From Natrinema hispanicum (lineage in GTDB: Archaea > Halobacteriota > Halobacteria > Halobacteriales > Natrialbaceae), in the NCBI RefSeq assembly GCF_900111485.1, contig NZ_FOIC01000001.1:248001-312000 (forward strand): DNA of 64,000 nucleotides, written 5' to 3'. This document shows positions 18,951-27,342 of the stretch, piece by piece. The stretch's first letter is position 1; each line of letters begins with the position of its first letter. A program made the position numbers and the translations under genes. The notes beneath the pieces were generated by a model. That model made no database searches. It was given only the letters and a program-made list of their open reading frames with translations, and had not been told where the DNA came from.

Positions 18951-19798
18951 AACAGCTGGCGGCCTTCGTCCGTAATGACGCTCTCGAGCAAGTCAACCGG
19001 CGTCGCGTCGTAGGCGGGGTTTTCGACCTCGAACCCTTCAGCGGGTTCGGCCATGACCTCGCTGGCCGATCGGAACTCGTTTTCGAAGACGAATCCCTCG
19101 TCGACGAGCTTCGAGGCCGAGCCGAGGACGGTCACCGGGACGTCCAGTCGGTCGGCCGTCGACGCGATCGGGAACGTGCCGACGCGATTGTAGAGGGTAT
19201 CGTCGACGATACAGTCCATGCCGACGACGACCCGGTCACATTCCTCGAGATAGAGGCCGTGGGCACTGTCGGTGATCAGCGTCGTGTCAACACCCTTGAG
19301 GTCGGATAGCGCCCGAGCGGTCTTCCGTCCGATGTACCGCGGTCGGGCCTCGGTGACGTAGACGTCGAACGTTTTGCCGGCCTCGACTGCCTGCTCGATT
19401 GCCTCGAGGACCGTCGAGGAATAGTCGTGGGTCAGCAGCGTCGCGCCATCCTCGAGGACGTCAACGGCGTTTTCGGCTGCCAGTCGCTTGCCGGATTCGA
19501 TCCGTGCGACGACTTCCTCGATCGTCTCACTCGTGAGCTGTTTTGCCGCCTCGACGCTGTCGGGTTCGGCATCGGTCACGTCGCCGACGATCTCTCGGAT
19601 GGCGTTTTGCAGGGATGCATGCGAGGGGTTCGCCCGCCGCAGGACGGTGCCGTTTCGCTCGAGTGCCCGCGTGTATTCCTCGACGGTGGCGAACTCGCGG
19701 TCGACCAGTTCCTCGAGGGCCTGCGCTGCGCGGACCGCAACCACCGAGGAGCTGTGCGTCTGCATCTCCTGGATTTCCTCGGCCGTCTCGTCGATCAT
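18947..19798 (-). CDS. eIF2B / ribose-1,5-bisphosphate isomerase superfamily protein
   Basis: A 283-residue member of the eIF2B-alpha/MtnA/R15P isomerase family. The C-terminal Rossmann-like domain includes TEARPRYIGRKTA (149-161), VVGMDCIVDD (191-200) and NRVGTFPIA. Asp195 matches the catalytic Asp of R15P isomerase and MtnA. The catalytic Cys, normally in a Thr-His-Cys motif, is replaced by Asp125 (LLTHDYSS). The protein is therefore unlikely to be a standard R15P or methylthioribose-phosphate isomerase. The start at ATG 19798 gives a family-like N-terminus. Role in translation or sugar-phosphate metabolism is undetermined. Confidence 0.8.
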   Translation of the reverse strand: MIDETAEEIQEMQTHSSSVVAVRAAQALEELVDREFATVEEYTRALERNGTVLRRANPSHASLQNAIREIVGDVTDAEPDSVEAAKQLTSETIEEVVARIESGKRLAAENAVDVLEDGATLLTHDYSSTVLEAIEQAVEAGKTFDVYVTEARPRYIGRKTARALSDLKGVDTTLITDSAHGLYLEECDRVVVGMDCIVDDTLYNRVGTFPIASTADRLDVPVTVLGSASKLVDEGFVFENEFRSASEVMAEPAEGFEVENPAYDATPVDLLESVITDEGRQLF

Positions 19799-19957
19799 AC
19801 TGTGATGGTTTCCCGTCAACGGCAAAGGTGTTCCGGGTAGTTGTAATCGTCTCGAGCGGTTCGACTTGCCGACGGATAGCAAAAGATTGGGCGGTTCCCA
19901 AACGGCTGTGTCAGTCGAGCCGCAGCCTTTTCTGTTAGCTAACGTATACTAATCGGT

Positions 19958-20875
19958 ATGAGTGAAAGTGGCACCGACATAACCGTCGGAAGCGAAACCC
20001 AGCCGGCCGAAGCGAACCGAACGAGCTTCGATCCAAGCGCCGACCCCGATGATGACCTCTTTGTGGTCGTCAAAACCGACTACCTCCGCGAGTTAACAGC
20101 AGTATACGAACCGACGGATCGGAACGCACTCTTTCTTGTCAGGGAGAATGTCGGCATCAAAGCACGGAGCAAAAGTGAGTATTGCTATCTCTTTGAAGTC
20201 GAACTCCCAGCCGACACATTCGACGTATTCCAGGCCAGCGACCTCAATTTACAGGTTGATATCGATGCACTCGAACAAGCGATCACGGAGACCCGGACAC
20301 ATCGAGTCGCCATCCATGCTACGGCGGACGGATCGGTTCGGCTACGAGATGGACACTCATCTACCGATCTCAGTACGACCGAATTCAGTCCACTGGAGGA
20401 TGAGAAGTTCTCGACCGGAACGAAGGATCTAGAGCGAAATCAGTACAATACCTGGGACTTTACCGTTGAGGCGGCCGTTCTCGAGGCGCATCTCGATGCC
20501 GATACGGAACGCGATCACGCTGGTATTGCAGTCGACGGACGTGAGGGAACCGCCGAGATATACTTTTTCGATACCGACAGTGATGATCGAACCGTCGGCC
20601 TCTCGCTTGAACTGGACGATTTCATCGAGCCGCCGTCTCCGTACGGGCCGCAGCCGGACAGCGAGCTTGCCGCTGCACCGATCTGTCGTGAGTCCATCGA
20701 TCACGCATTGTCACCGATGCGCGACGAAGTGACGGTTACTGTCTGTGAATACCCAGACATCTTACCACCACACATCCAGTACACTCGTGCTGACGGGGTC
20801 CTTCCCGTGTACGGGTGGATTTGGTCCCATGAGGGCGCGTTGGACGCCCACAAGAGTGTGAAACCGGAGCGGTAA
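19958..20875 (+). CDS. Unknown protein, possibly a divergent PCNA-like clamp
   Basis: A 305-residue acidic protein. By eye the order of elements resembles haloarchaeal PCNA (about 247 residues). The first half has an initial helix YLRELTAVY, then NVGIKA, FEVELPADTFDVFQA and VDIDALEQAI. The second half has a WDFTVEAAVLEAHL strand-helix, a TVGLSLELDDFI stretch, a helix CRESIDHALSPM, EVTVTV and HIQYTRADG before a final hydrophobic strand. Residues 1-34 are a disordered acidic leader. The canonical haloarchaeal PCNA sequence is not seen here, so this would be a paralogue. The similarity is weak and not proven. Base composition is lower in GC than the neighbours, hinting at accessory origin. Confidence 0.4.
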   Translation: MSESGTDITVGSETQPAEANRTSFDPSADPDDDLFVVVKTDYLRELTAVYEPTDRNALFLVRENVGIKARSKSEYCYLFEVELPADTFDVFQASDLNLQVDIDALEQAITETRTHRVAIHATADGSVRLRDGHSSTDLSTTEFSPLEDEKFSTGTKDLERNQYNTWDFTVEAAVLEAHLDADTERDHAGIAVDGREGTAEIYFFDTDSDDRTVGLSLELDDFIEPPSPYGPQPDSELAAAPICRESIDHALSPMRDEVTVTVCEYPDILPPHIQYTRADGVLPVYGWIWSHEGALDAHKSVKPER

Positions 20876-20944
20876 TCGAACCTGATCGAAAGTCCGCCCC
20901 CGCCTCTCGTCGGAGTAACATTCACATGCCAGATCCCCCTAGCG

Positions 20945-21271
20945 GTGTCGATGAGCGTCACCGTCCGATACACCTGCCCACACTGCGACGCCGTGGTAAG
21001 CGTCGAGCGCCAGCCGGATCTCGCGGATCGATCGGTGACCACGATCTCCCAGCCGGGCTGGGAGTACGCCAGTCCGGACGAGGACTTCGCGGACGCGGAT
21101 GGGATCGAGTTCCACTGTGGTGAGGACGGCCCGGTCACCGACCTCGAGGGCGAACCCGTCGAGGGCTGTGGCCGGCCGTTCTATCTGAACTTCGTGCGCT
21201 ACGAGCAGGGTGTCGAACTCGAGCCGGATCCGCCGACGTACGGCGGGCCGCGATTCGATTTCAAGGGCTGA
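20945..21271 (+). CDS. Small zinc-ribbon-like haloarchaeal protein
   Basis: A 108-residue protein of unknown function. Cys11 and Cys14 (YTCPHCDAV) with Cys58 (FHCGED) and Cys75 (EGCGRPFY) could form a metal site. The GTG at 20945 is followed by an in-frame ATG at 20951, and either may be the start. The protein is acidic and without membrane segments. It precedes the Mrp/NBP35 gene by about 180 bases. Confidence 0.65.
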   Translation: MSMSVTVRYTCPHCDAVVSVERQPDLADRSVTTISQPGWEYASPDEDFADADGIEFHCGEDGPVTDLEGEPVEGCGRPFYLNFVRYEQGVELEPDPPTYGGPRFDFKG

Positions 21272-21447
21272 CTCGCGGCTGCCCCTACGACTGGTCATAG
21301 AAGGGCAGCAACGACCAGTCACACGCCAGTGAGCGCCCGGCGATAGGCGGCTACGCTTTCCGTGGATAACTCTCTCGTCTCGATCGACATCCCGGCGACA
21401 CCTCAATCGAACACAACCCTTTTCGACGCCGGGCAGTACCTACGAAC

Positions 21448-22521
21448 ATGGACGAAGCCGCCGTACGCGACCGTCTCCGGGCGGTCGATGATCCCGAACT
21501 CGGCGACGATATCGTGTCGCTCGGACTCGTCAACGACATCAGTGTCGACGGCGACGAGGTCGACATCGATCTCGCGCTGGGTGCCCCTTACTCCCCGGCC
21601 GAGAGCAACATCGCCGCGGAGATTCGTGAGGTTCTGACTGCCGAGGGGATCGACCCGAACCTGACCGCGAGCATTCCTGACCGTGACGACCTCTCGGGCG
21701 ACGAGCAGGTGCTCCCGAACGTCAAGAACGTCATCGCCGTCGCCTCTGGGAAAGGCGGCGTCGGCAAATCGACCGTCGCGGTCAATCTCGCTGCCGGCCT
21801 CTCGCAACTCGGGGCACGCGTCGGCCTCTTCGACGCCGACGTCTACGGACCGAACGTCCCGCGGATGGTCGACGCCGACGAGCCGCCGATGGCGACCGAA
21901 GACGAAACCCTCGTCCCGCCCGAGAAGTACGGCGTGAAACTGATGAGCATGGCCTTCCTCACCGGCGAGGACGACCCGGTCATCTGGCGCGGCCCGATGG
22001 TCCACAAGGTCATCACCCAGCTCACCGAAGACGTCGAGTGGGGCCACCTCGACTACCTCGTTGTCGACCTCCCGCCAGGGACCGGCGACACCCAACTGAC
22101 GATGCTCCAGACCATGCCCGTCACCGGCGCGGTCATCGTCACGACCCCACAGGAGGTCGCCCTCGATGACGCCCGCAAGGGCCTCGAGATGTTCGCCAAA
22201 CACGACACCGTCGTCCTGGGGATCGCCGAGAACATGTCGACCTTCGCCTGTCCCGACTGCGGCGGCGAACACGACATCTTCGGCTCTGGCGGTGGCGAGG
22301 AGTTCGCCGACGAACACGACCTGCCGTTCTTGGGTTCGATCCCGCTCGATCCAGCCGTCCGAGAGGGTGGCGATGGTGGGAAGCCGACGGTGCTAAAGGA
22401 GGAGGACGGAACCAGCGACGCCTTACGGACGATCACCGAAAACGTCGCGAACAATACGGGCATCGTCCACCGGCAGGGTATCTCCCAGTACCGACGCAGC
22501 GAGGCCGCCTCGTCCGACTGA
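21448..22521 (+). CDS. Mrp/NBP35 family Fe-S cluster carrier ATPase
   Basis: A 357-residue P-loop ATPase that assembles or transfers iron-sulfur clusters. Residues 1-80 are a MIP18/DUF59 domain, followed by the deviant Walker A motif GKGGVGKS (101-108). Residues about 123-134 hold VGLFDADVYGPN and 205-212 VVDLPPGTG. Cys268 and Cys271 (FACPDCGG) are the bridging-cluster ligands of the dimer. The fusion of DUF59 to the ATPase is common in archaea and bacteria. It lies just upstream of the glycosylase-like protein, which carries its own cluster motif. Confidence 0.93.
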   Translation: MDEAAVRDRLRAVDDPELGDDIVSLGLVNDISVDGDEVDIDLALGAPYSPAESNIAAEIREVLTAEGIDPNLTASIPDRDDLSGDEQVLPNVKNVIAVASGKGGVGKSTVAVNLAAGLSQLGARVGLFDADVYGPNVPRMVDADEPPMATEDETLVPPEKYGVKLMSMAFLTGEDDPVIWRGPMVHKVITQLTEDVEWGHLDYLVVDLPPGTGDTQLTMLQTMPVTGAVIVTTPQEVALDDARKGLEMFAKHDTVVLGIAENMSTFACPDCGGEHDIFGSGGGEEFADEHDLPFLGSIPLDPAVREGGDGGKPTVLKEEDGTSDALRTITENVANNTGIVHRQGISQYRRSEAASSD

Positions 22522-22611
22522 TAACCGCCAACGGCATGGGTCGGGGCCACCGGTCTCGGCCGTGGCGTTGCCGGGCGCGTCGCTTTTGATCCTGCCACTC
22601 GAGAGGCGAGT

Positions 22612-23253
22612 GTGGACGCGAATCAACAGTCTCGAGCGAACCCCTTCGGCATGGATGAGGAGTGCCAGAACTGTCCGGCACTCTGTGAGACGCGCACCCA
22701 GGTCGTCCACGGCTACGGCGACGTGGATGCGGACTTCCTGTTCGTCGACGAACAGCCGACAGCCCGGGCGGACGACACCGGCGTTCCGTTCGCTGGGGAG
22801 GGTGGCAGCGACGGCGACGGTGGCCTGCGACGGATCCTCGAGCGACTCGGCCTCTGTGACGTAACCGCCCCGGCCGACGAGCCTGTTCTCGAGAACGTGT
22901 ACCTGACACATCTCACCCGCTGTCGCGACCCAGACCGGGAGCCGACCGACGAGGAGGTCACCACCTGCGAGCCCTATCTCAGCGCCGAGATTCGGATGAT
23001 CAACCCCGAAATCCTCGTCCCGATCGGCGAGCGTGCGCTCGCGGAACTGGGAACGGAGTACACGACGACCCCGGCCGAAGACCTCTCATTGTCCGACGAT
23101 CATGCCACTCGAATCCGTGGCCGCGGGTTCGAACTGGTCCCCATGATCGACCCTCGAGAGGGAACCGACGAGCAGACGCAGGCGTGGCTCGAGGCCTTCG
23201 CAGAACTGATGGCGACGGATTACCGCCAGACGAAAGGACGGCAGGAACGGTAG
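22612..23253 (+). CDS. Uracil-DNA-glycosylase-like protein with altered active-site motifs
   Basis: A 213-residue family 4-like UDG homologue. The four Fe-S ligands appear intact: Cys18 and Cys21 (CQNC), Cys104 (LTRCRDP) and Cys119 (TTCEPYL). The first catalytic motif, normally GEAPG, reads VDEQPTARAD at 45-54, and the last, normally HPS, reads MIDPRE. The protein may therefore bind DNA or act on a different lesion rather than remove uracil. The start is a GTG at 22612; an ATG at 22651 just before the first Cys is an alternative. No obvious repair partner is adjacent. Confidence 0.75.
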   Translation: MDANQQSRANPFGMDEECQNCPALCETRTQVVHGYGDVDADFLFVDEQPTARADDTGVPFAGEGGSDGDGGLRRILERLGLCDVTAPADEPVLENVYLTHLTRCRDPDREPTDEEVTTCEPYLSAEIRMINPEILVPIGERALAELGTEYTTTPAEDLSLSDDHATRIRGRGFELVPMIDPREGTDEQTQAWLEAFAELMATDYRQTKGRQER

Positions 23254-23281
23254 GGCGTGACCCGGACGCGTTCGAGTCCGA

Positions 23282-23500
23282 TTACCAGTAGGGGTTTGCC
23301 CGCCAGCGTTTCGAGCCTACACCGAGCGCGATTAGCGCCGCGACGACGACGACCGCGACGACGAGGACGCCAATCGTCGCTGTGACGTACTCGCCGGATG
23401 CGGCGATGAGCGTGCCATCTGCGAATCCGAAGACACCGAGAGCTGCCAGTGCCGCGATAACGAGCGTCCCGAGCAGTCCGGCGATCGATAGCTTGTCCAT
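23282..23500 (-). CDS. Small two-helix membrane protein (72 aa)
   Basis: A 72-residue protein with two predicted transmembrane segments (about 5-26 and 36-60) and a basic C-terminal tail SKRWRANPYW. I chose the ATG at 23500 because the longer frame has no matching promoter and its extra N-terminus is not hydrophobic. No family was recognised. It sits between the glycosylase-like gene and a DUF2064-like gene on the opposite strand. Confidence 0.6.
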   Translation of the reverse strand: MDKLSIAGLLGTLVIAALAALGVFGFADGTLIAASGEYVTATIGVLVVAVVVVAALIALGVGSKRWRANPYW

Positions 23501-23609
23501 ACCGGTTGAAGGCACTACGCCACTATAATTTGTCACGATCCCGGGATCGGGTCGGTGCTCGAGTCCCGGAAGCGCCGCGTTCAAGGACCGTGCGCTCGGA
23601 GTAGAGAGT

Positions 23610-24356
23610 ATGATCGTCGTCGTTCCGGTCGCGCCCCCGCGAGAGGGACTCGTGCTCTCGTCGCTCGTCGAGCAGTCGCCGCTGTCGGCCGCCGAGGCGG
23701 TCTCGCTCTACGAGGCCGCCGTCGCCGACGTCCTGTGGGCCGTCGCTTCCAGTGGCGGCGACCTGCTGGTCAACTACCGCGACGCCGACACCCTGCCCAA
23801 CGGGCACGCTGACGGCGACTTCGATCCCGAAGCCGAGGTCCGGGCGCTGGTCCTCGACGCGCTCGGCGAGGATGCGGAGGTTCGATTCGAGCGTCAGGTC
23901 GGCTCGAGTCGCGCTGCCCGCGTCGGCAACACCGTCACGCACCTGCTCGAGCGCGAGGGGGCCGACAGTGTGGGCGTGCTCGAGCCGACAGCCCCGCTGG
24001 TGGCTCGCACGGAAATCGACGGCGCGGCGATGTCGCTCCGGCGTCACGACGTCGTGTTGGGGCCGTCCGAGCGGGGGCAAACCTACTTCGCTGGCTTCGC
24101 CGAACCGATCGATTTCACCGATGCGTACGCGACACCCGACCTGTCGACGTTAGCCCAGCAGGCAGCTGACGACGGCCTTGGCGTCGGATTCGCGCCCATG
24201 CTCCCAACCGTGGCCACCTCGACCGGGTTGCAGGCGACCATCGCCGGACTCGAGGCTCGGCAGGCTGCCGACCGTCCGGGGGCAGCGGCGACGGCTGCGC
24301 TGGTCGACGACCTGGGGATCGCGGTGGGTGCTGATGGTGACCTCGAGCGCGTTTAG
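23610..24356 (+). CDS. DUF2064-like putative nucleotidyl/glycosyltransferase fold protein
   Basis: A 248-residue protein. The block RRHDVVLGPSERGQTYFAGFAEPIDF resembles the central motif of DUF2064 (GT-A-like) proteins. An upstream alpha/beta stretch SVGVLEPTAPLV stands where those proteins usually have a Gly-Ser-Asp motif, and the acidic metal ligand there is missing. It could be an inactive or re-specialised relative. The N-terminal MIVVVPVAPPREG fits the first strand of such folds. It ends 41 bases before the tRNA gene. Confidence 0.5.
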   Translation: MIVVVPVAPPREGLVLSSLVEQSPLSAAEAVSLYEAAVADVLWAVASSGGDLLVNYRDADTLPNGHADGDFDPEAEVRALVLDALGEDAEVRFERQVGSSRAARVGNTVTHLLEREGADSVGVLEPTAPLVARTEIDGAAMSLRRHDVVLGPSERGQTYFAGFAEPIDFTDAYATPDLSTLAQQAADDGLGVGFAPMLPTVATSTGLQATIAGLEARQAADRPGAAATAALVDDLGIAVGADGDLERV

Positions 24357-24397
24357 ACCGACAACTCTTTTTGAACGTGTGCTAAATCAGAGAGTGA

Positions 24398-24481
24398 GGT
24401 GGGGTGGCAGAGCGGCCTAACGCGCCTGCCTTGAGAGCAGGTGGCTGTCAAGCCTCATGGGTTCAAATCCCATCCCCACCG
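24398..24481 (+). tRNA. tRNA-Ser (anticodon UGA)
   Basis: An 84-nt class II tRNA. The 5' acceptor strand GGTGGGG pairs with CCCCACC (24474-24480). The anticodon stem CCTGC/GCAGG encloses the loop CTTGAGA, giving anticodon UGA (reads UCA). A long variable arm (TGGCTGTCAAGCC) confirms a serine tRNA. The T-stem is ATGGG/CCCAT with loop TTCAAAT. The CCA end is not encoded, and no intron is present. Confidence 0.95.
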
Positions 24482-24589
24482 TTTTCCGCGAGAGAATACG
24501 ACGAACACCGTGAGGAGTCTCTCGAGCGGAAAACGAAACGATGGATTTGAATCAGGGAGTGAAACGACCGTGGTTCAAATCCCATCCCC
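24481..24589. repeat. Inverted repeat and partial copy of the tRNA-Ser 3' end
   Basis: Immediately after the tRNA, GTTTTCCGC (24481-24489) pairs with GCGGAAAAC (24526-24534) and GAGAGA with TCTCTC, a two-part stem with a small bulge. At 24572-24589 there is an exact 18-base copy of the tRNA's T-arm and acceptor (GGTTCAAATCCCATCCCC, also at 24460-24477). A repeated tRNA 3' end is typical of an integration footprint, but the copies are only 112 bases apart and no integrase is present. It may be an excision scar or a terminator plus tRNA fragment. Confidence 0.5.
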
Positions 24590-24738
24590 TCTATTGATTC
24601 GGCGTGCTCGTTCACGTCGCTCGTGAACGCGCGAGCGAACACTGATATCCGACCAAAACCAGCGACGCCTCGAGACTGAACCCACAACCCGTCGGAAAGC
24701 CGAAACCGACATTACACCGTCGCACACACCACAGCGTA

Positions 24739-25257
24739 GTGACCCGCGTCTGTCTGCTCGGCGAGGCCGAGAGCAACCTCCAGTACGACCTGCTCTCCCG
24801 GGAAACGGCTCGAGAGGCGCTTGCGACCTACGACTTAACGCGTCCGTTCGAGAACGCCATCGCGCTGCGGACGGTCAGCGTCGGTGCTGCGGTCTCGCTG
24901 CTGAACGACCTCGACTGGTATCTCACGCGGTTCGTCGACGAGGCACTCGTCCAGGAACCAAGCGTCAGCGACACGGAGTGGCTCTCACGGCCGCTGGCAA
25001 CCCAGCTTCGAAACGGCGACGTCGAACTCGCCGAGACAGCCGAATTCTGCAAGGTCTATGGCCTCGAGCGGATCGACGCGAACGAGGACGATGGTGACAC
25101 AGACTCGACCGACGACGTCGACACCGCTGGTGGCCCGACCGAGCGACTCGTCGAACCGCTGTACGTCCGCCGGACTGACGGCGAGCTCCCGGCGTACGAT
25201 CTCAGGGACGTCGAAGACACCCTCGTCGTCCGCGTGACCGAAGCCGAATTCACGTGA
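24739..25257 (+). CDS. Haloarchaeal conserved protein (probably DUF5804)
   Basis: A 172-residue acidic protein starting at GTG 24739 (TRVCLLGEAESN). The middle, SLLNDLDWYLTRFVDEALVQ, fits a family conserved in haloarchaea whose function is unknown. An Asp-rich insert separates it from a C-terminal strand pair (PLYVRR, DTLVVRVTEAEF). No catalytic motif is visible. The family name is from memory and not certain. Confidence 0.6.
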   Translation: MTRVCLLGEAESNLQYDLLSRETAREALATYDLTRPFENAIALRTVSVGAAVSLLNDLDWYLTRFVDEALVQEPSVSDTEWLSRPLATQLRNGDVELAETAEFCKVYGLERIDANEDDGDTDSTDDVDTAGGPTERLVEPLYVRRTDGELPAYDLRDVEDTLVVRVTEAEFT

Positions 25258-25326
25258 TTCCGGTCGGGGTCGCGGTGTCGCTCGAGCGCGACGGCGGCGA
25301 CCGGAACGAGGCTCTCGAGCTAACGA

Positions 25327-26109
25327 TTATGAGTCGGATGACTGGCGGTCGCTGCCGGAGCCCCATTCGGACTCGACGGTCGAACTCGCGGACGCGGAGC
25401 CACTGTCGCTGCCCATCGTGGCACCGTACGTTGACCCATCGTGACCGACGAGCGTGGCCGACACCGTCGTTAGCGGTTCCGACTCGAAGGTCACGCGAAC
25501 GAGTCGGCCGACGGTCGTGATCGTCTGCGCGCAGACCTGGTCTTCGGCGGTCTCATGGACGGCTGCCTCGAGGACGAGTGTCTCGTCTTCATCGGCATTT
25601 CGGCCGTCACTGTCGCTCGTCTTGGGTTTACTGGCAGAACTGTCGCCGTCGCCGCTCTCGCCCGCCTCGATGGTGATCGCCTCGAGGACCACCTCGTAAC
25701 ACGGGGTGGGTGCCTCGTCTGAGAGCGAGACGAGAATCGACATCTCGAAGTCAGTTGCATCGATGAACGTGGCAACTGCGTCGGCGTTGCGCAGCGACCC
25801 TCGTTCGTCGAGCCACTCCGCCGCTCTATCGGCATCTCGCAGGACCGTTATGTCAGGCTCTCCCGAGGTGGAAGACTGGTACGTCAGCGTCCGGCCATCG
25901 GCTAGTCCGTCCGGCACGTCCTCGATCGCGTCGCCGACGGGGTCGGGGTTGTTTTCGGTGTTGTCCGTCGGAGAGCTGTTGTCGTCGTCGGTCGCGTCGT
26001 CGCCATCGTCATCGGCTGGCTGTGACGTGTCGTCGGCGAGACAGCCGGCCGAGAGGCCGACGACTGTCGTCGTAGTACACAGCATGGTCCGTCTGGAGAG
26101 ACGTGTCAT
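25327..26109 (-). CDS. Tat-exported lipoprotein of unknown function
   Basis: A 260-residue secreted protein. The N-terminus RLSRRTMLCTTTTVVGL carries a twin-arginine motif, and LSAGC (lipobox, Cys about 23) marks lipid anchoring outside the membrane. An Asp/Asn-rich spacer (about 28-60) is followed by a beta-rich domain of unknown type. No enzymatic motif is seen. It is convergent with the DUF5804 gene and in line with cysteine synthase. Confidence 0.75.
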   Translation of the reverse strand: MTRLSRRTMLCTTTTVVGLSAGCLADDTSQPADDDGDDATDDDNSSPTDNTENNPDPVGDAIEDVPDGLADGRTLTYQSSTSGEPDITVLRDADRAAEWLDERGSLRNADAVATFIDATDFEMSILVSLSDEAPTPCYEVVLEAITIEAGESGDGDSSASKPKTSDSDGRNADEDETLVLEAAVHETAEDQVCAQTITTVGRLVRVTFESEPLTTVSATLVGHDGSTYGATMGSDSGSASASSTVESEWGSGSDRQSSDS

Positions 26110-26186
26110 CGTGACTGCTGGTATGATGAGCGACCTAAAGGCGGTTCGGCTAGGTAAAACAGGTCTTTTCGTTTGCTTGAACGGTC

Positions 26187-27170
26187 TCAGTCGAAGAGTC
26201 CGGTCGAGAGATACCGCTCGCCGCTATCCCAGAAGACGGTGACGACCAGTGGGCAGTCGTCGGCTTGCTGTCCGCCGTCGGTTTCGGACGCAGCCGACGC
26301 ATCGATATCGTCGAAGGCCGACGGAACTGTCGGGCACTCGACATTCGGGTCGGCCATTTCGCTGGCGATCCGCTGGGAGACAAGACTCGTCGCGCCGCTG
26401 GATTGGCCGACGAGGACGCCTTCCTCGCGAGCGAGGCGGCGACACTCGTCTTCGGCGTTTTCAAGTCGCACCGTCTCGACGCGGTCGATCAGGTCACGAT
26501 CGAGGTTGTCGCTGACGAAGCCAGGCCCCATCCCCTGGAAATCGTCGTCGCCGGCCTCGCCGGTCGAGAGGACAGCGTTGCGCTCGGGTTCGACGGCGAT
26601 GATCTCCATGTCGGGGAACTCCTCGCGAAGCCGTCGACCGGTTCCAGAGAGCGTGCCGCCAGTGCCGACGCCGGCGACGAACGCATCGATCTCGCGGTCG
26701 CCGACCTGCTCGATGATCTCTGCGCCGGTCGTCTTGTAGTGGGCGTCGGGGTTCGCCGGGTTCTCGAACTGGCCCAGCTGGATTGCACCCTCTGCCTCGA
26801 GTTCGTCGGCCCGTTCCCGGGCGTCCGACATGTCGCCGTCGACGAGTTCGAGGTCGGCCCCGTAGGCAGCCATGATCTGGCGGCGCTCCTTGGATTTGTT
26901 GGCGGGCATGACGATCGTCAGGTCGTAATCGCGGGCGGCCGCGACGAGTGCGAGTCCGATACCCGTGTTGCCGCTGGTCGGCTCGACGAGCCAGTCGCCG
27001 GGCTCGATCAGGCCGTCACGTTCGGCGGCCCGGATCATCTCGCGGGCCGGCCGGTCCTTGGCCGAGCCGCCGGGGTTGAACGATTCGATCTTCGCGGCGA
27101 CTGTCACGCCATCCGGTGAATCGACCTGAACGAGCGGCGAACCGATGGTGTCCAGGATACTCCCTTTCAT
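26187..27170 (-). CDS. Cysteine synthase family PLP enzyme
   Basis: A 327-residue enzyme of the cysteine synthase/CBS family that makes cysteine from O-acetylserine or O-phosphoserine and sulfide. The PLP lysine is Lys38 (FNPGGSAKDR), the substrate loop TSGNTG is near residue 65, and VGTGGTLSGTG binds the phosphate. The last strand is preceded by an unusual acidic insert holding two Cys (VECP and ADDCPL) before VVTVFWDSGERYLSTGLF. The start at ATG 27170 follows the MKGSILDTIG family N-terminus. It is divergent from the transducer gene. Confidence 0.9.
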   Translation of the reverse strand: MKGSILDTIGSPLVQVDSPDGVTVAAKIESFNPGGSAKDRPAREMIRAAERDGLIEPGDWLVEPTSGNTGIGLALVAAARDYDLTIVMPANKSKERRQIMAAYGADLELVDGDMSDARERADELEAEGAIQLGQFENPANPDAHYKTTGAEIIEQVGDREIDAFVAGVGTGGTLSGTGRRLREEFPDMEIIAVEPERNAVLSTGEAGDDDFQGMGPGFVSDNLDRDLIDRVETVRLENAEDECRRLAREEGVLVGQSSGATSLVSQRIASEMADPNVECPTVPSAFDDIDASAASETDGGQQADDCPLVVTVFWDSGERYLSTGLFD

Positions 27171-27311
27171 TGACGGGCAGTAAGCAGTGGAGACGTAAAC
27201 CCATGCTGGACGCAGGCAGGACGTGCCGGTGGTCACGTCCCGGGCCACCCACGGTCGTCGCTCCGCTTGCTGCCGTTGTGTCCACTTGTGTGCCACTTGT
27301 GTAGCCAGCAT

Positions 27312-27320
27312 CTATTTATG
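27312..27320 (+). promoter_or_regulatory. TATA-like box of the transducer gene
   Basis: CTATTTATG lies 23-31 bases before the ATG at 27343, the usual spacing for a leaderless haloarchaeal transcript. It supports that start over an in-frame GTG or TTG further up. Confidence 0.5.
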
Positions 27321-27342
27321 CATGATTTTCTGTTGTATTTTT

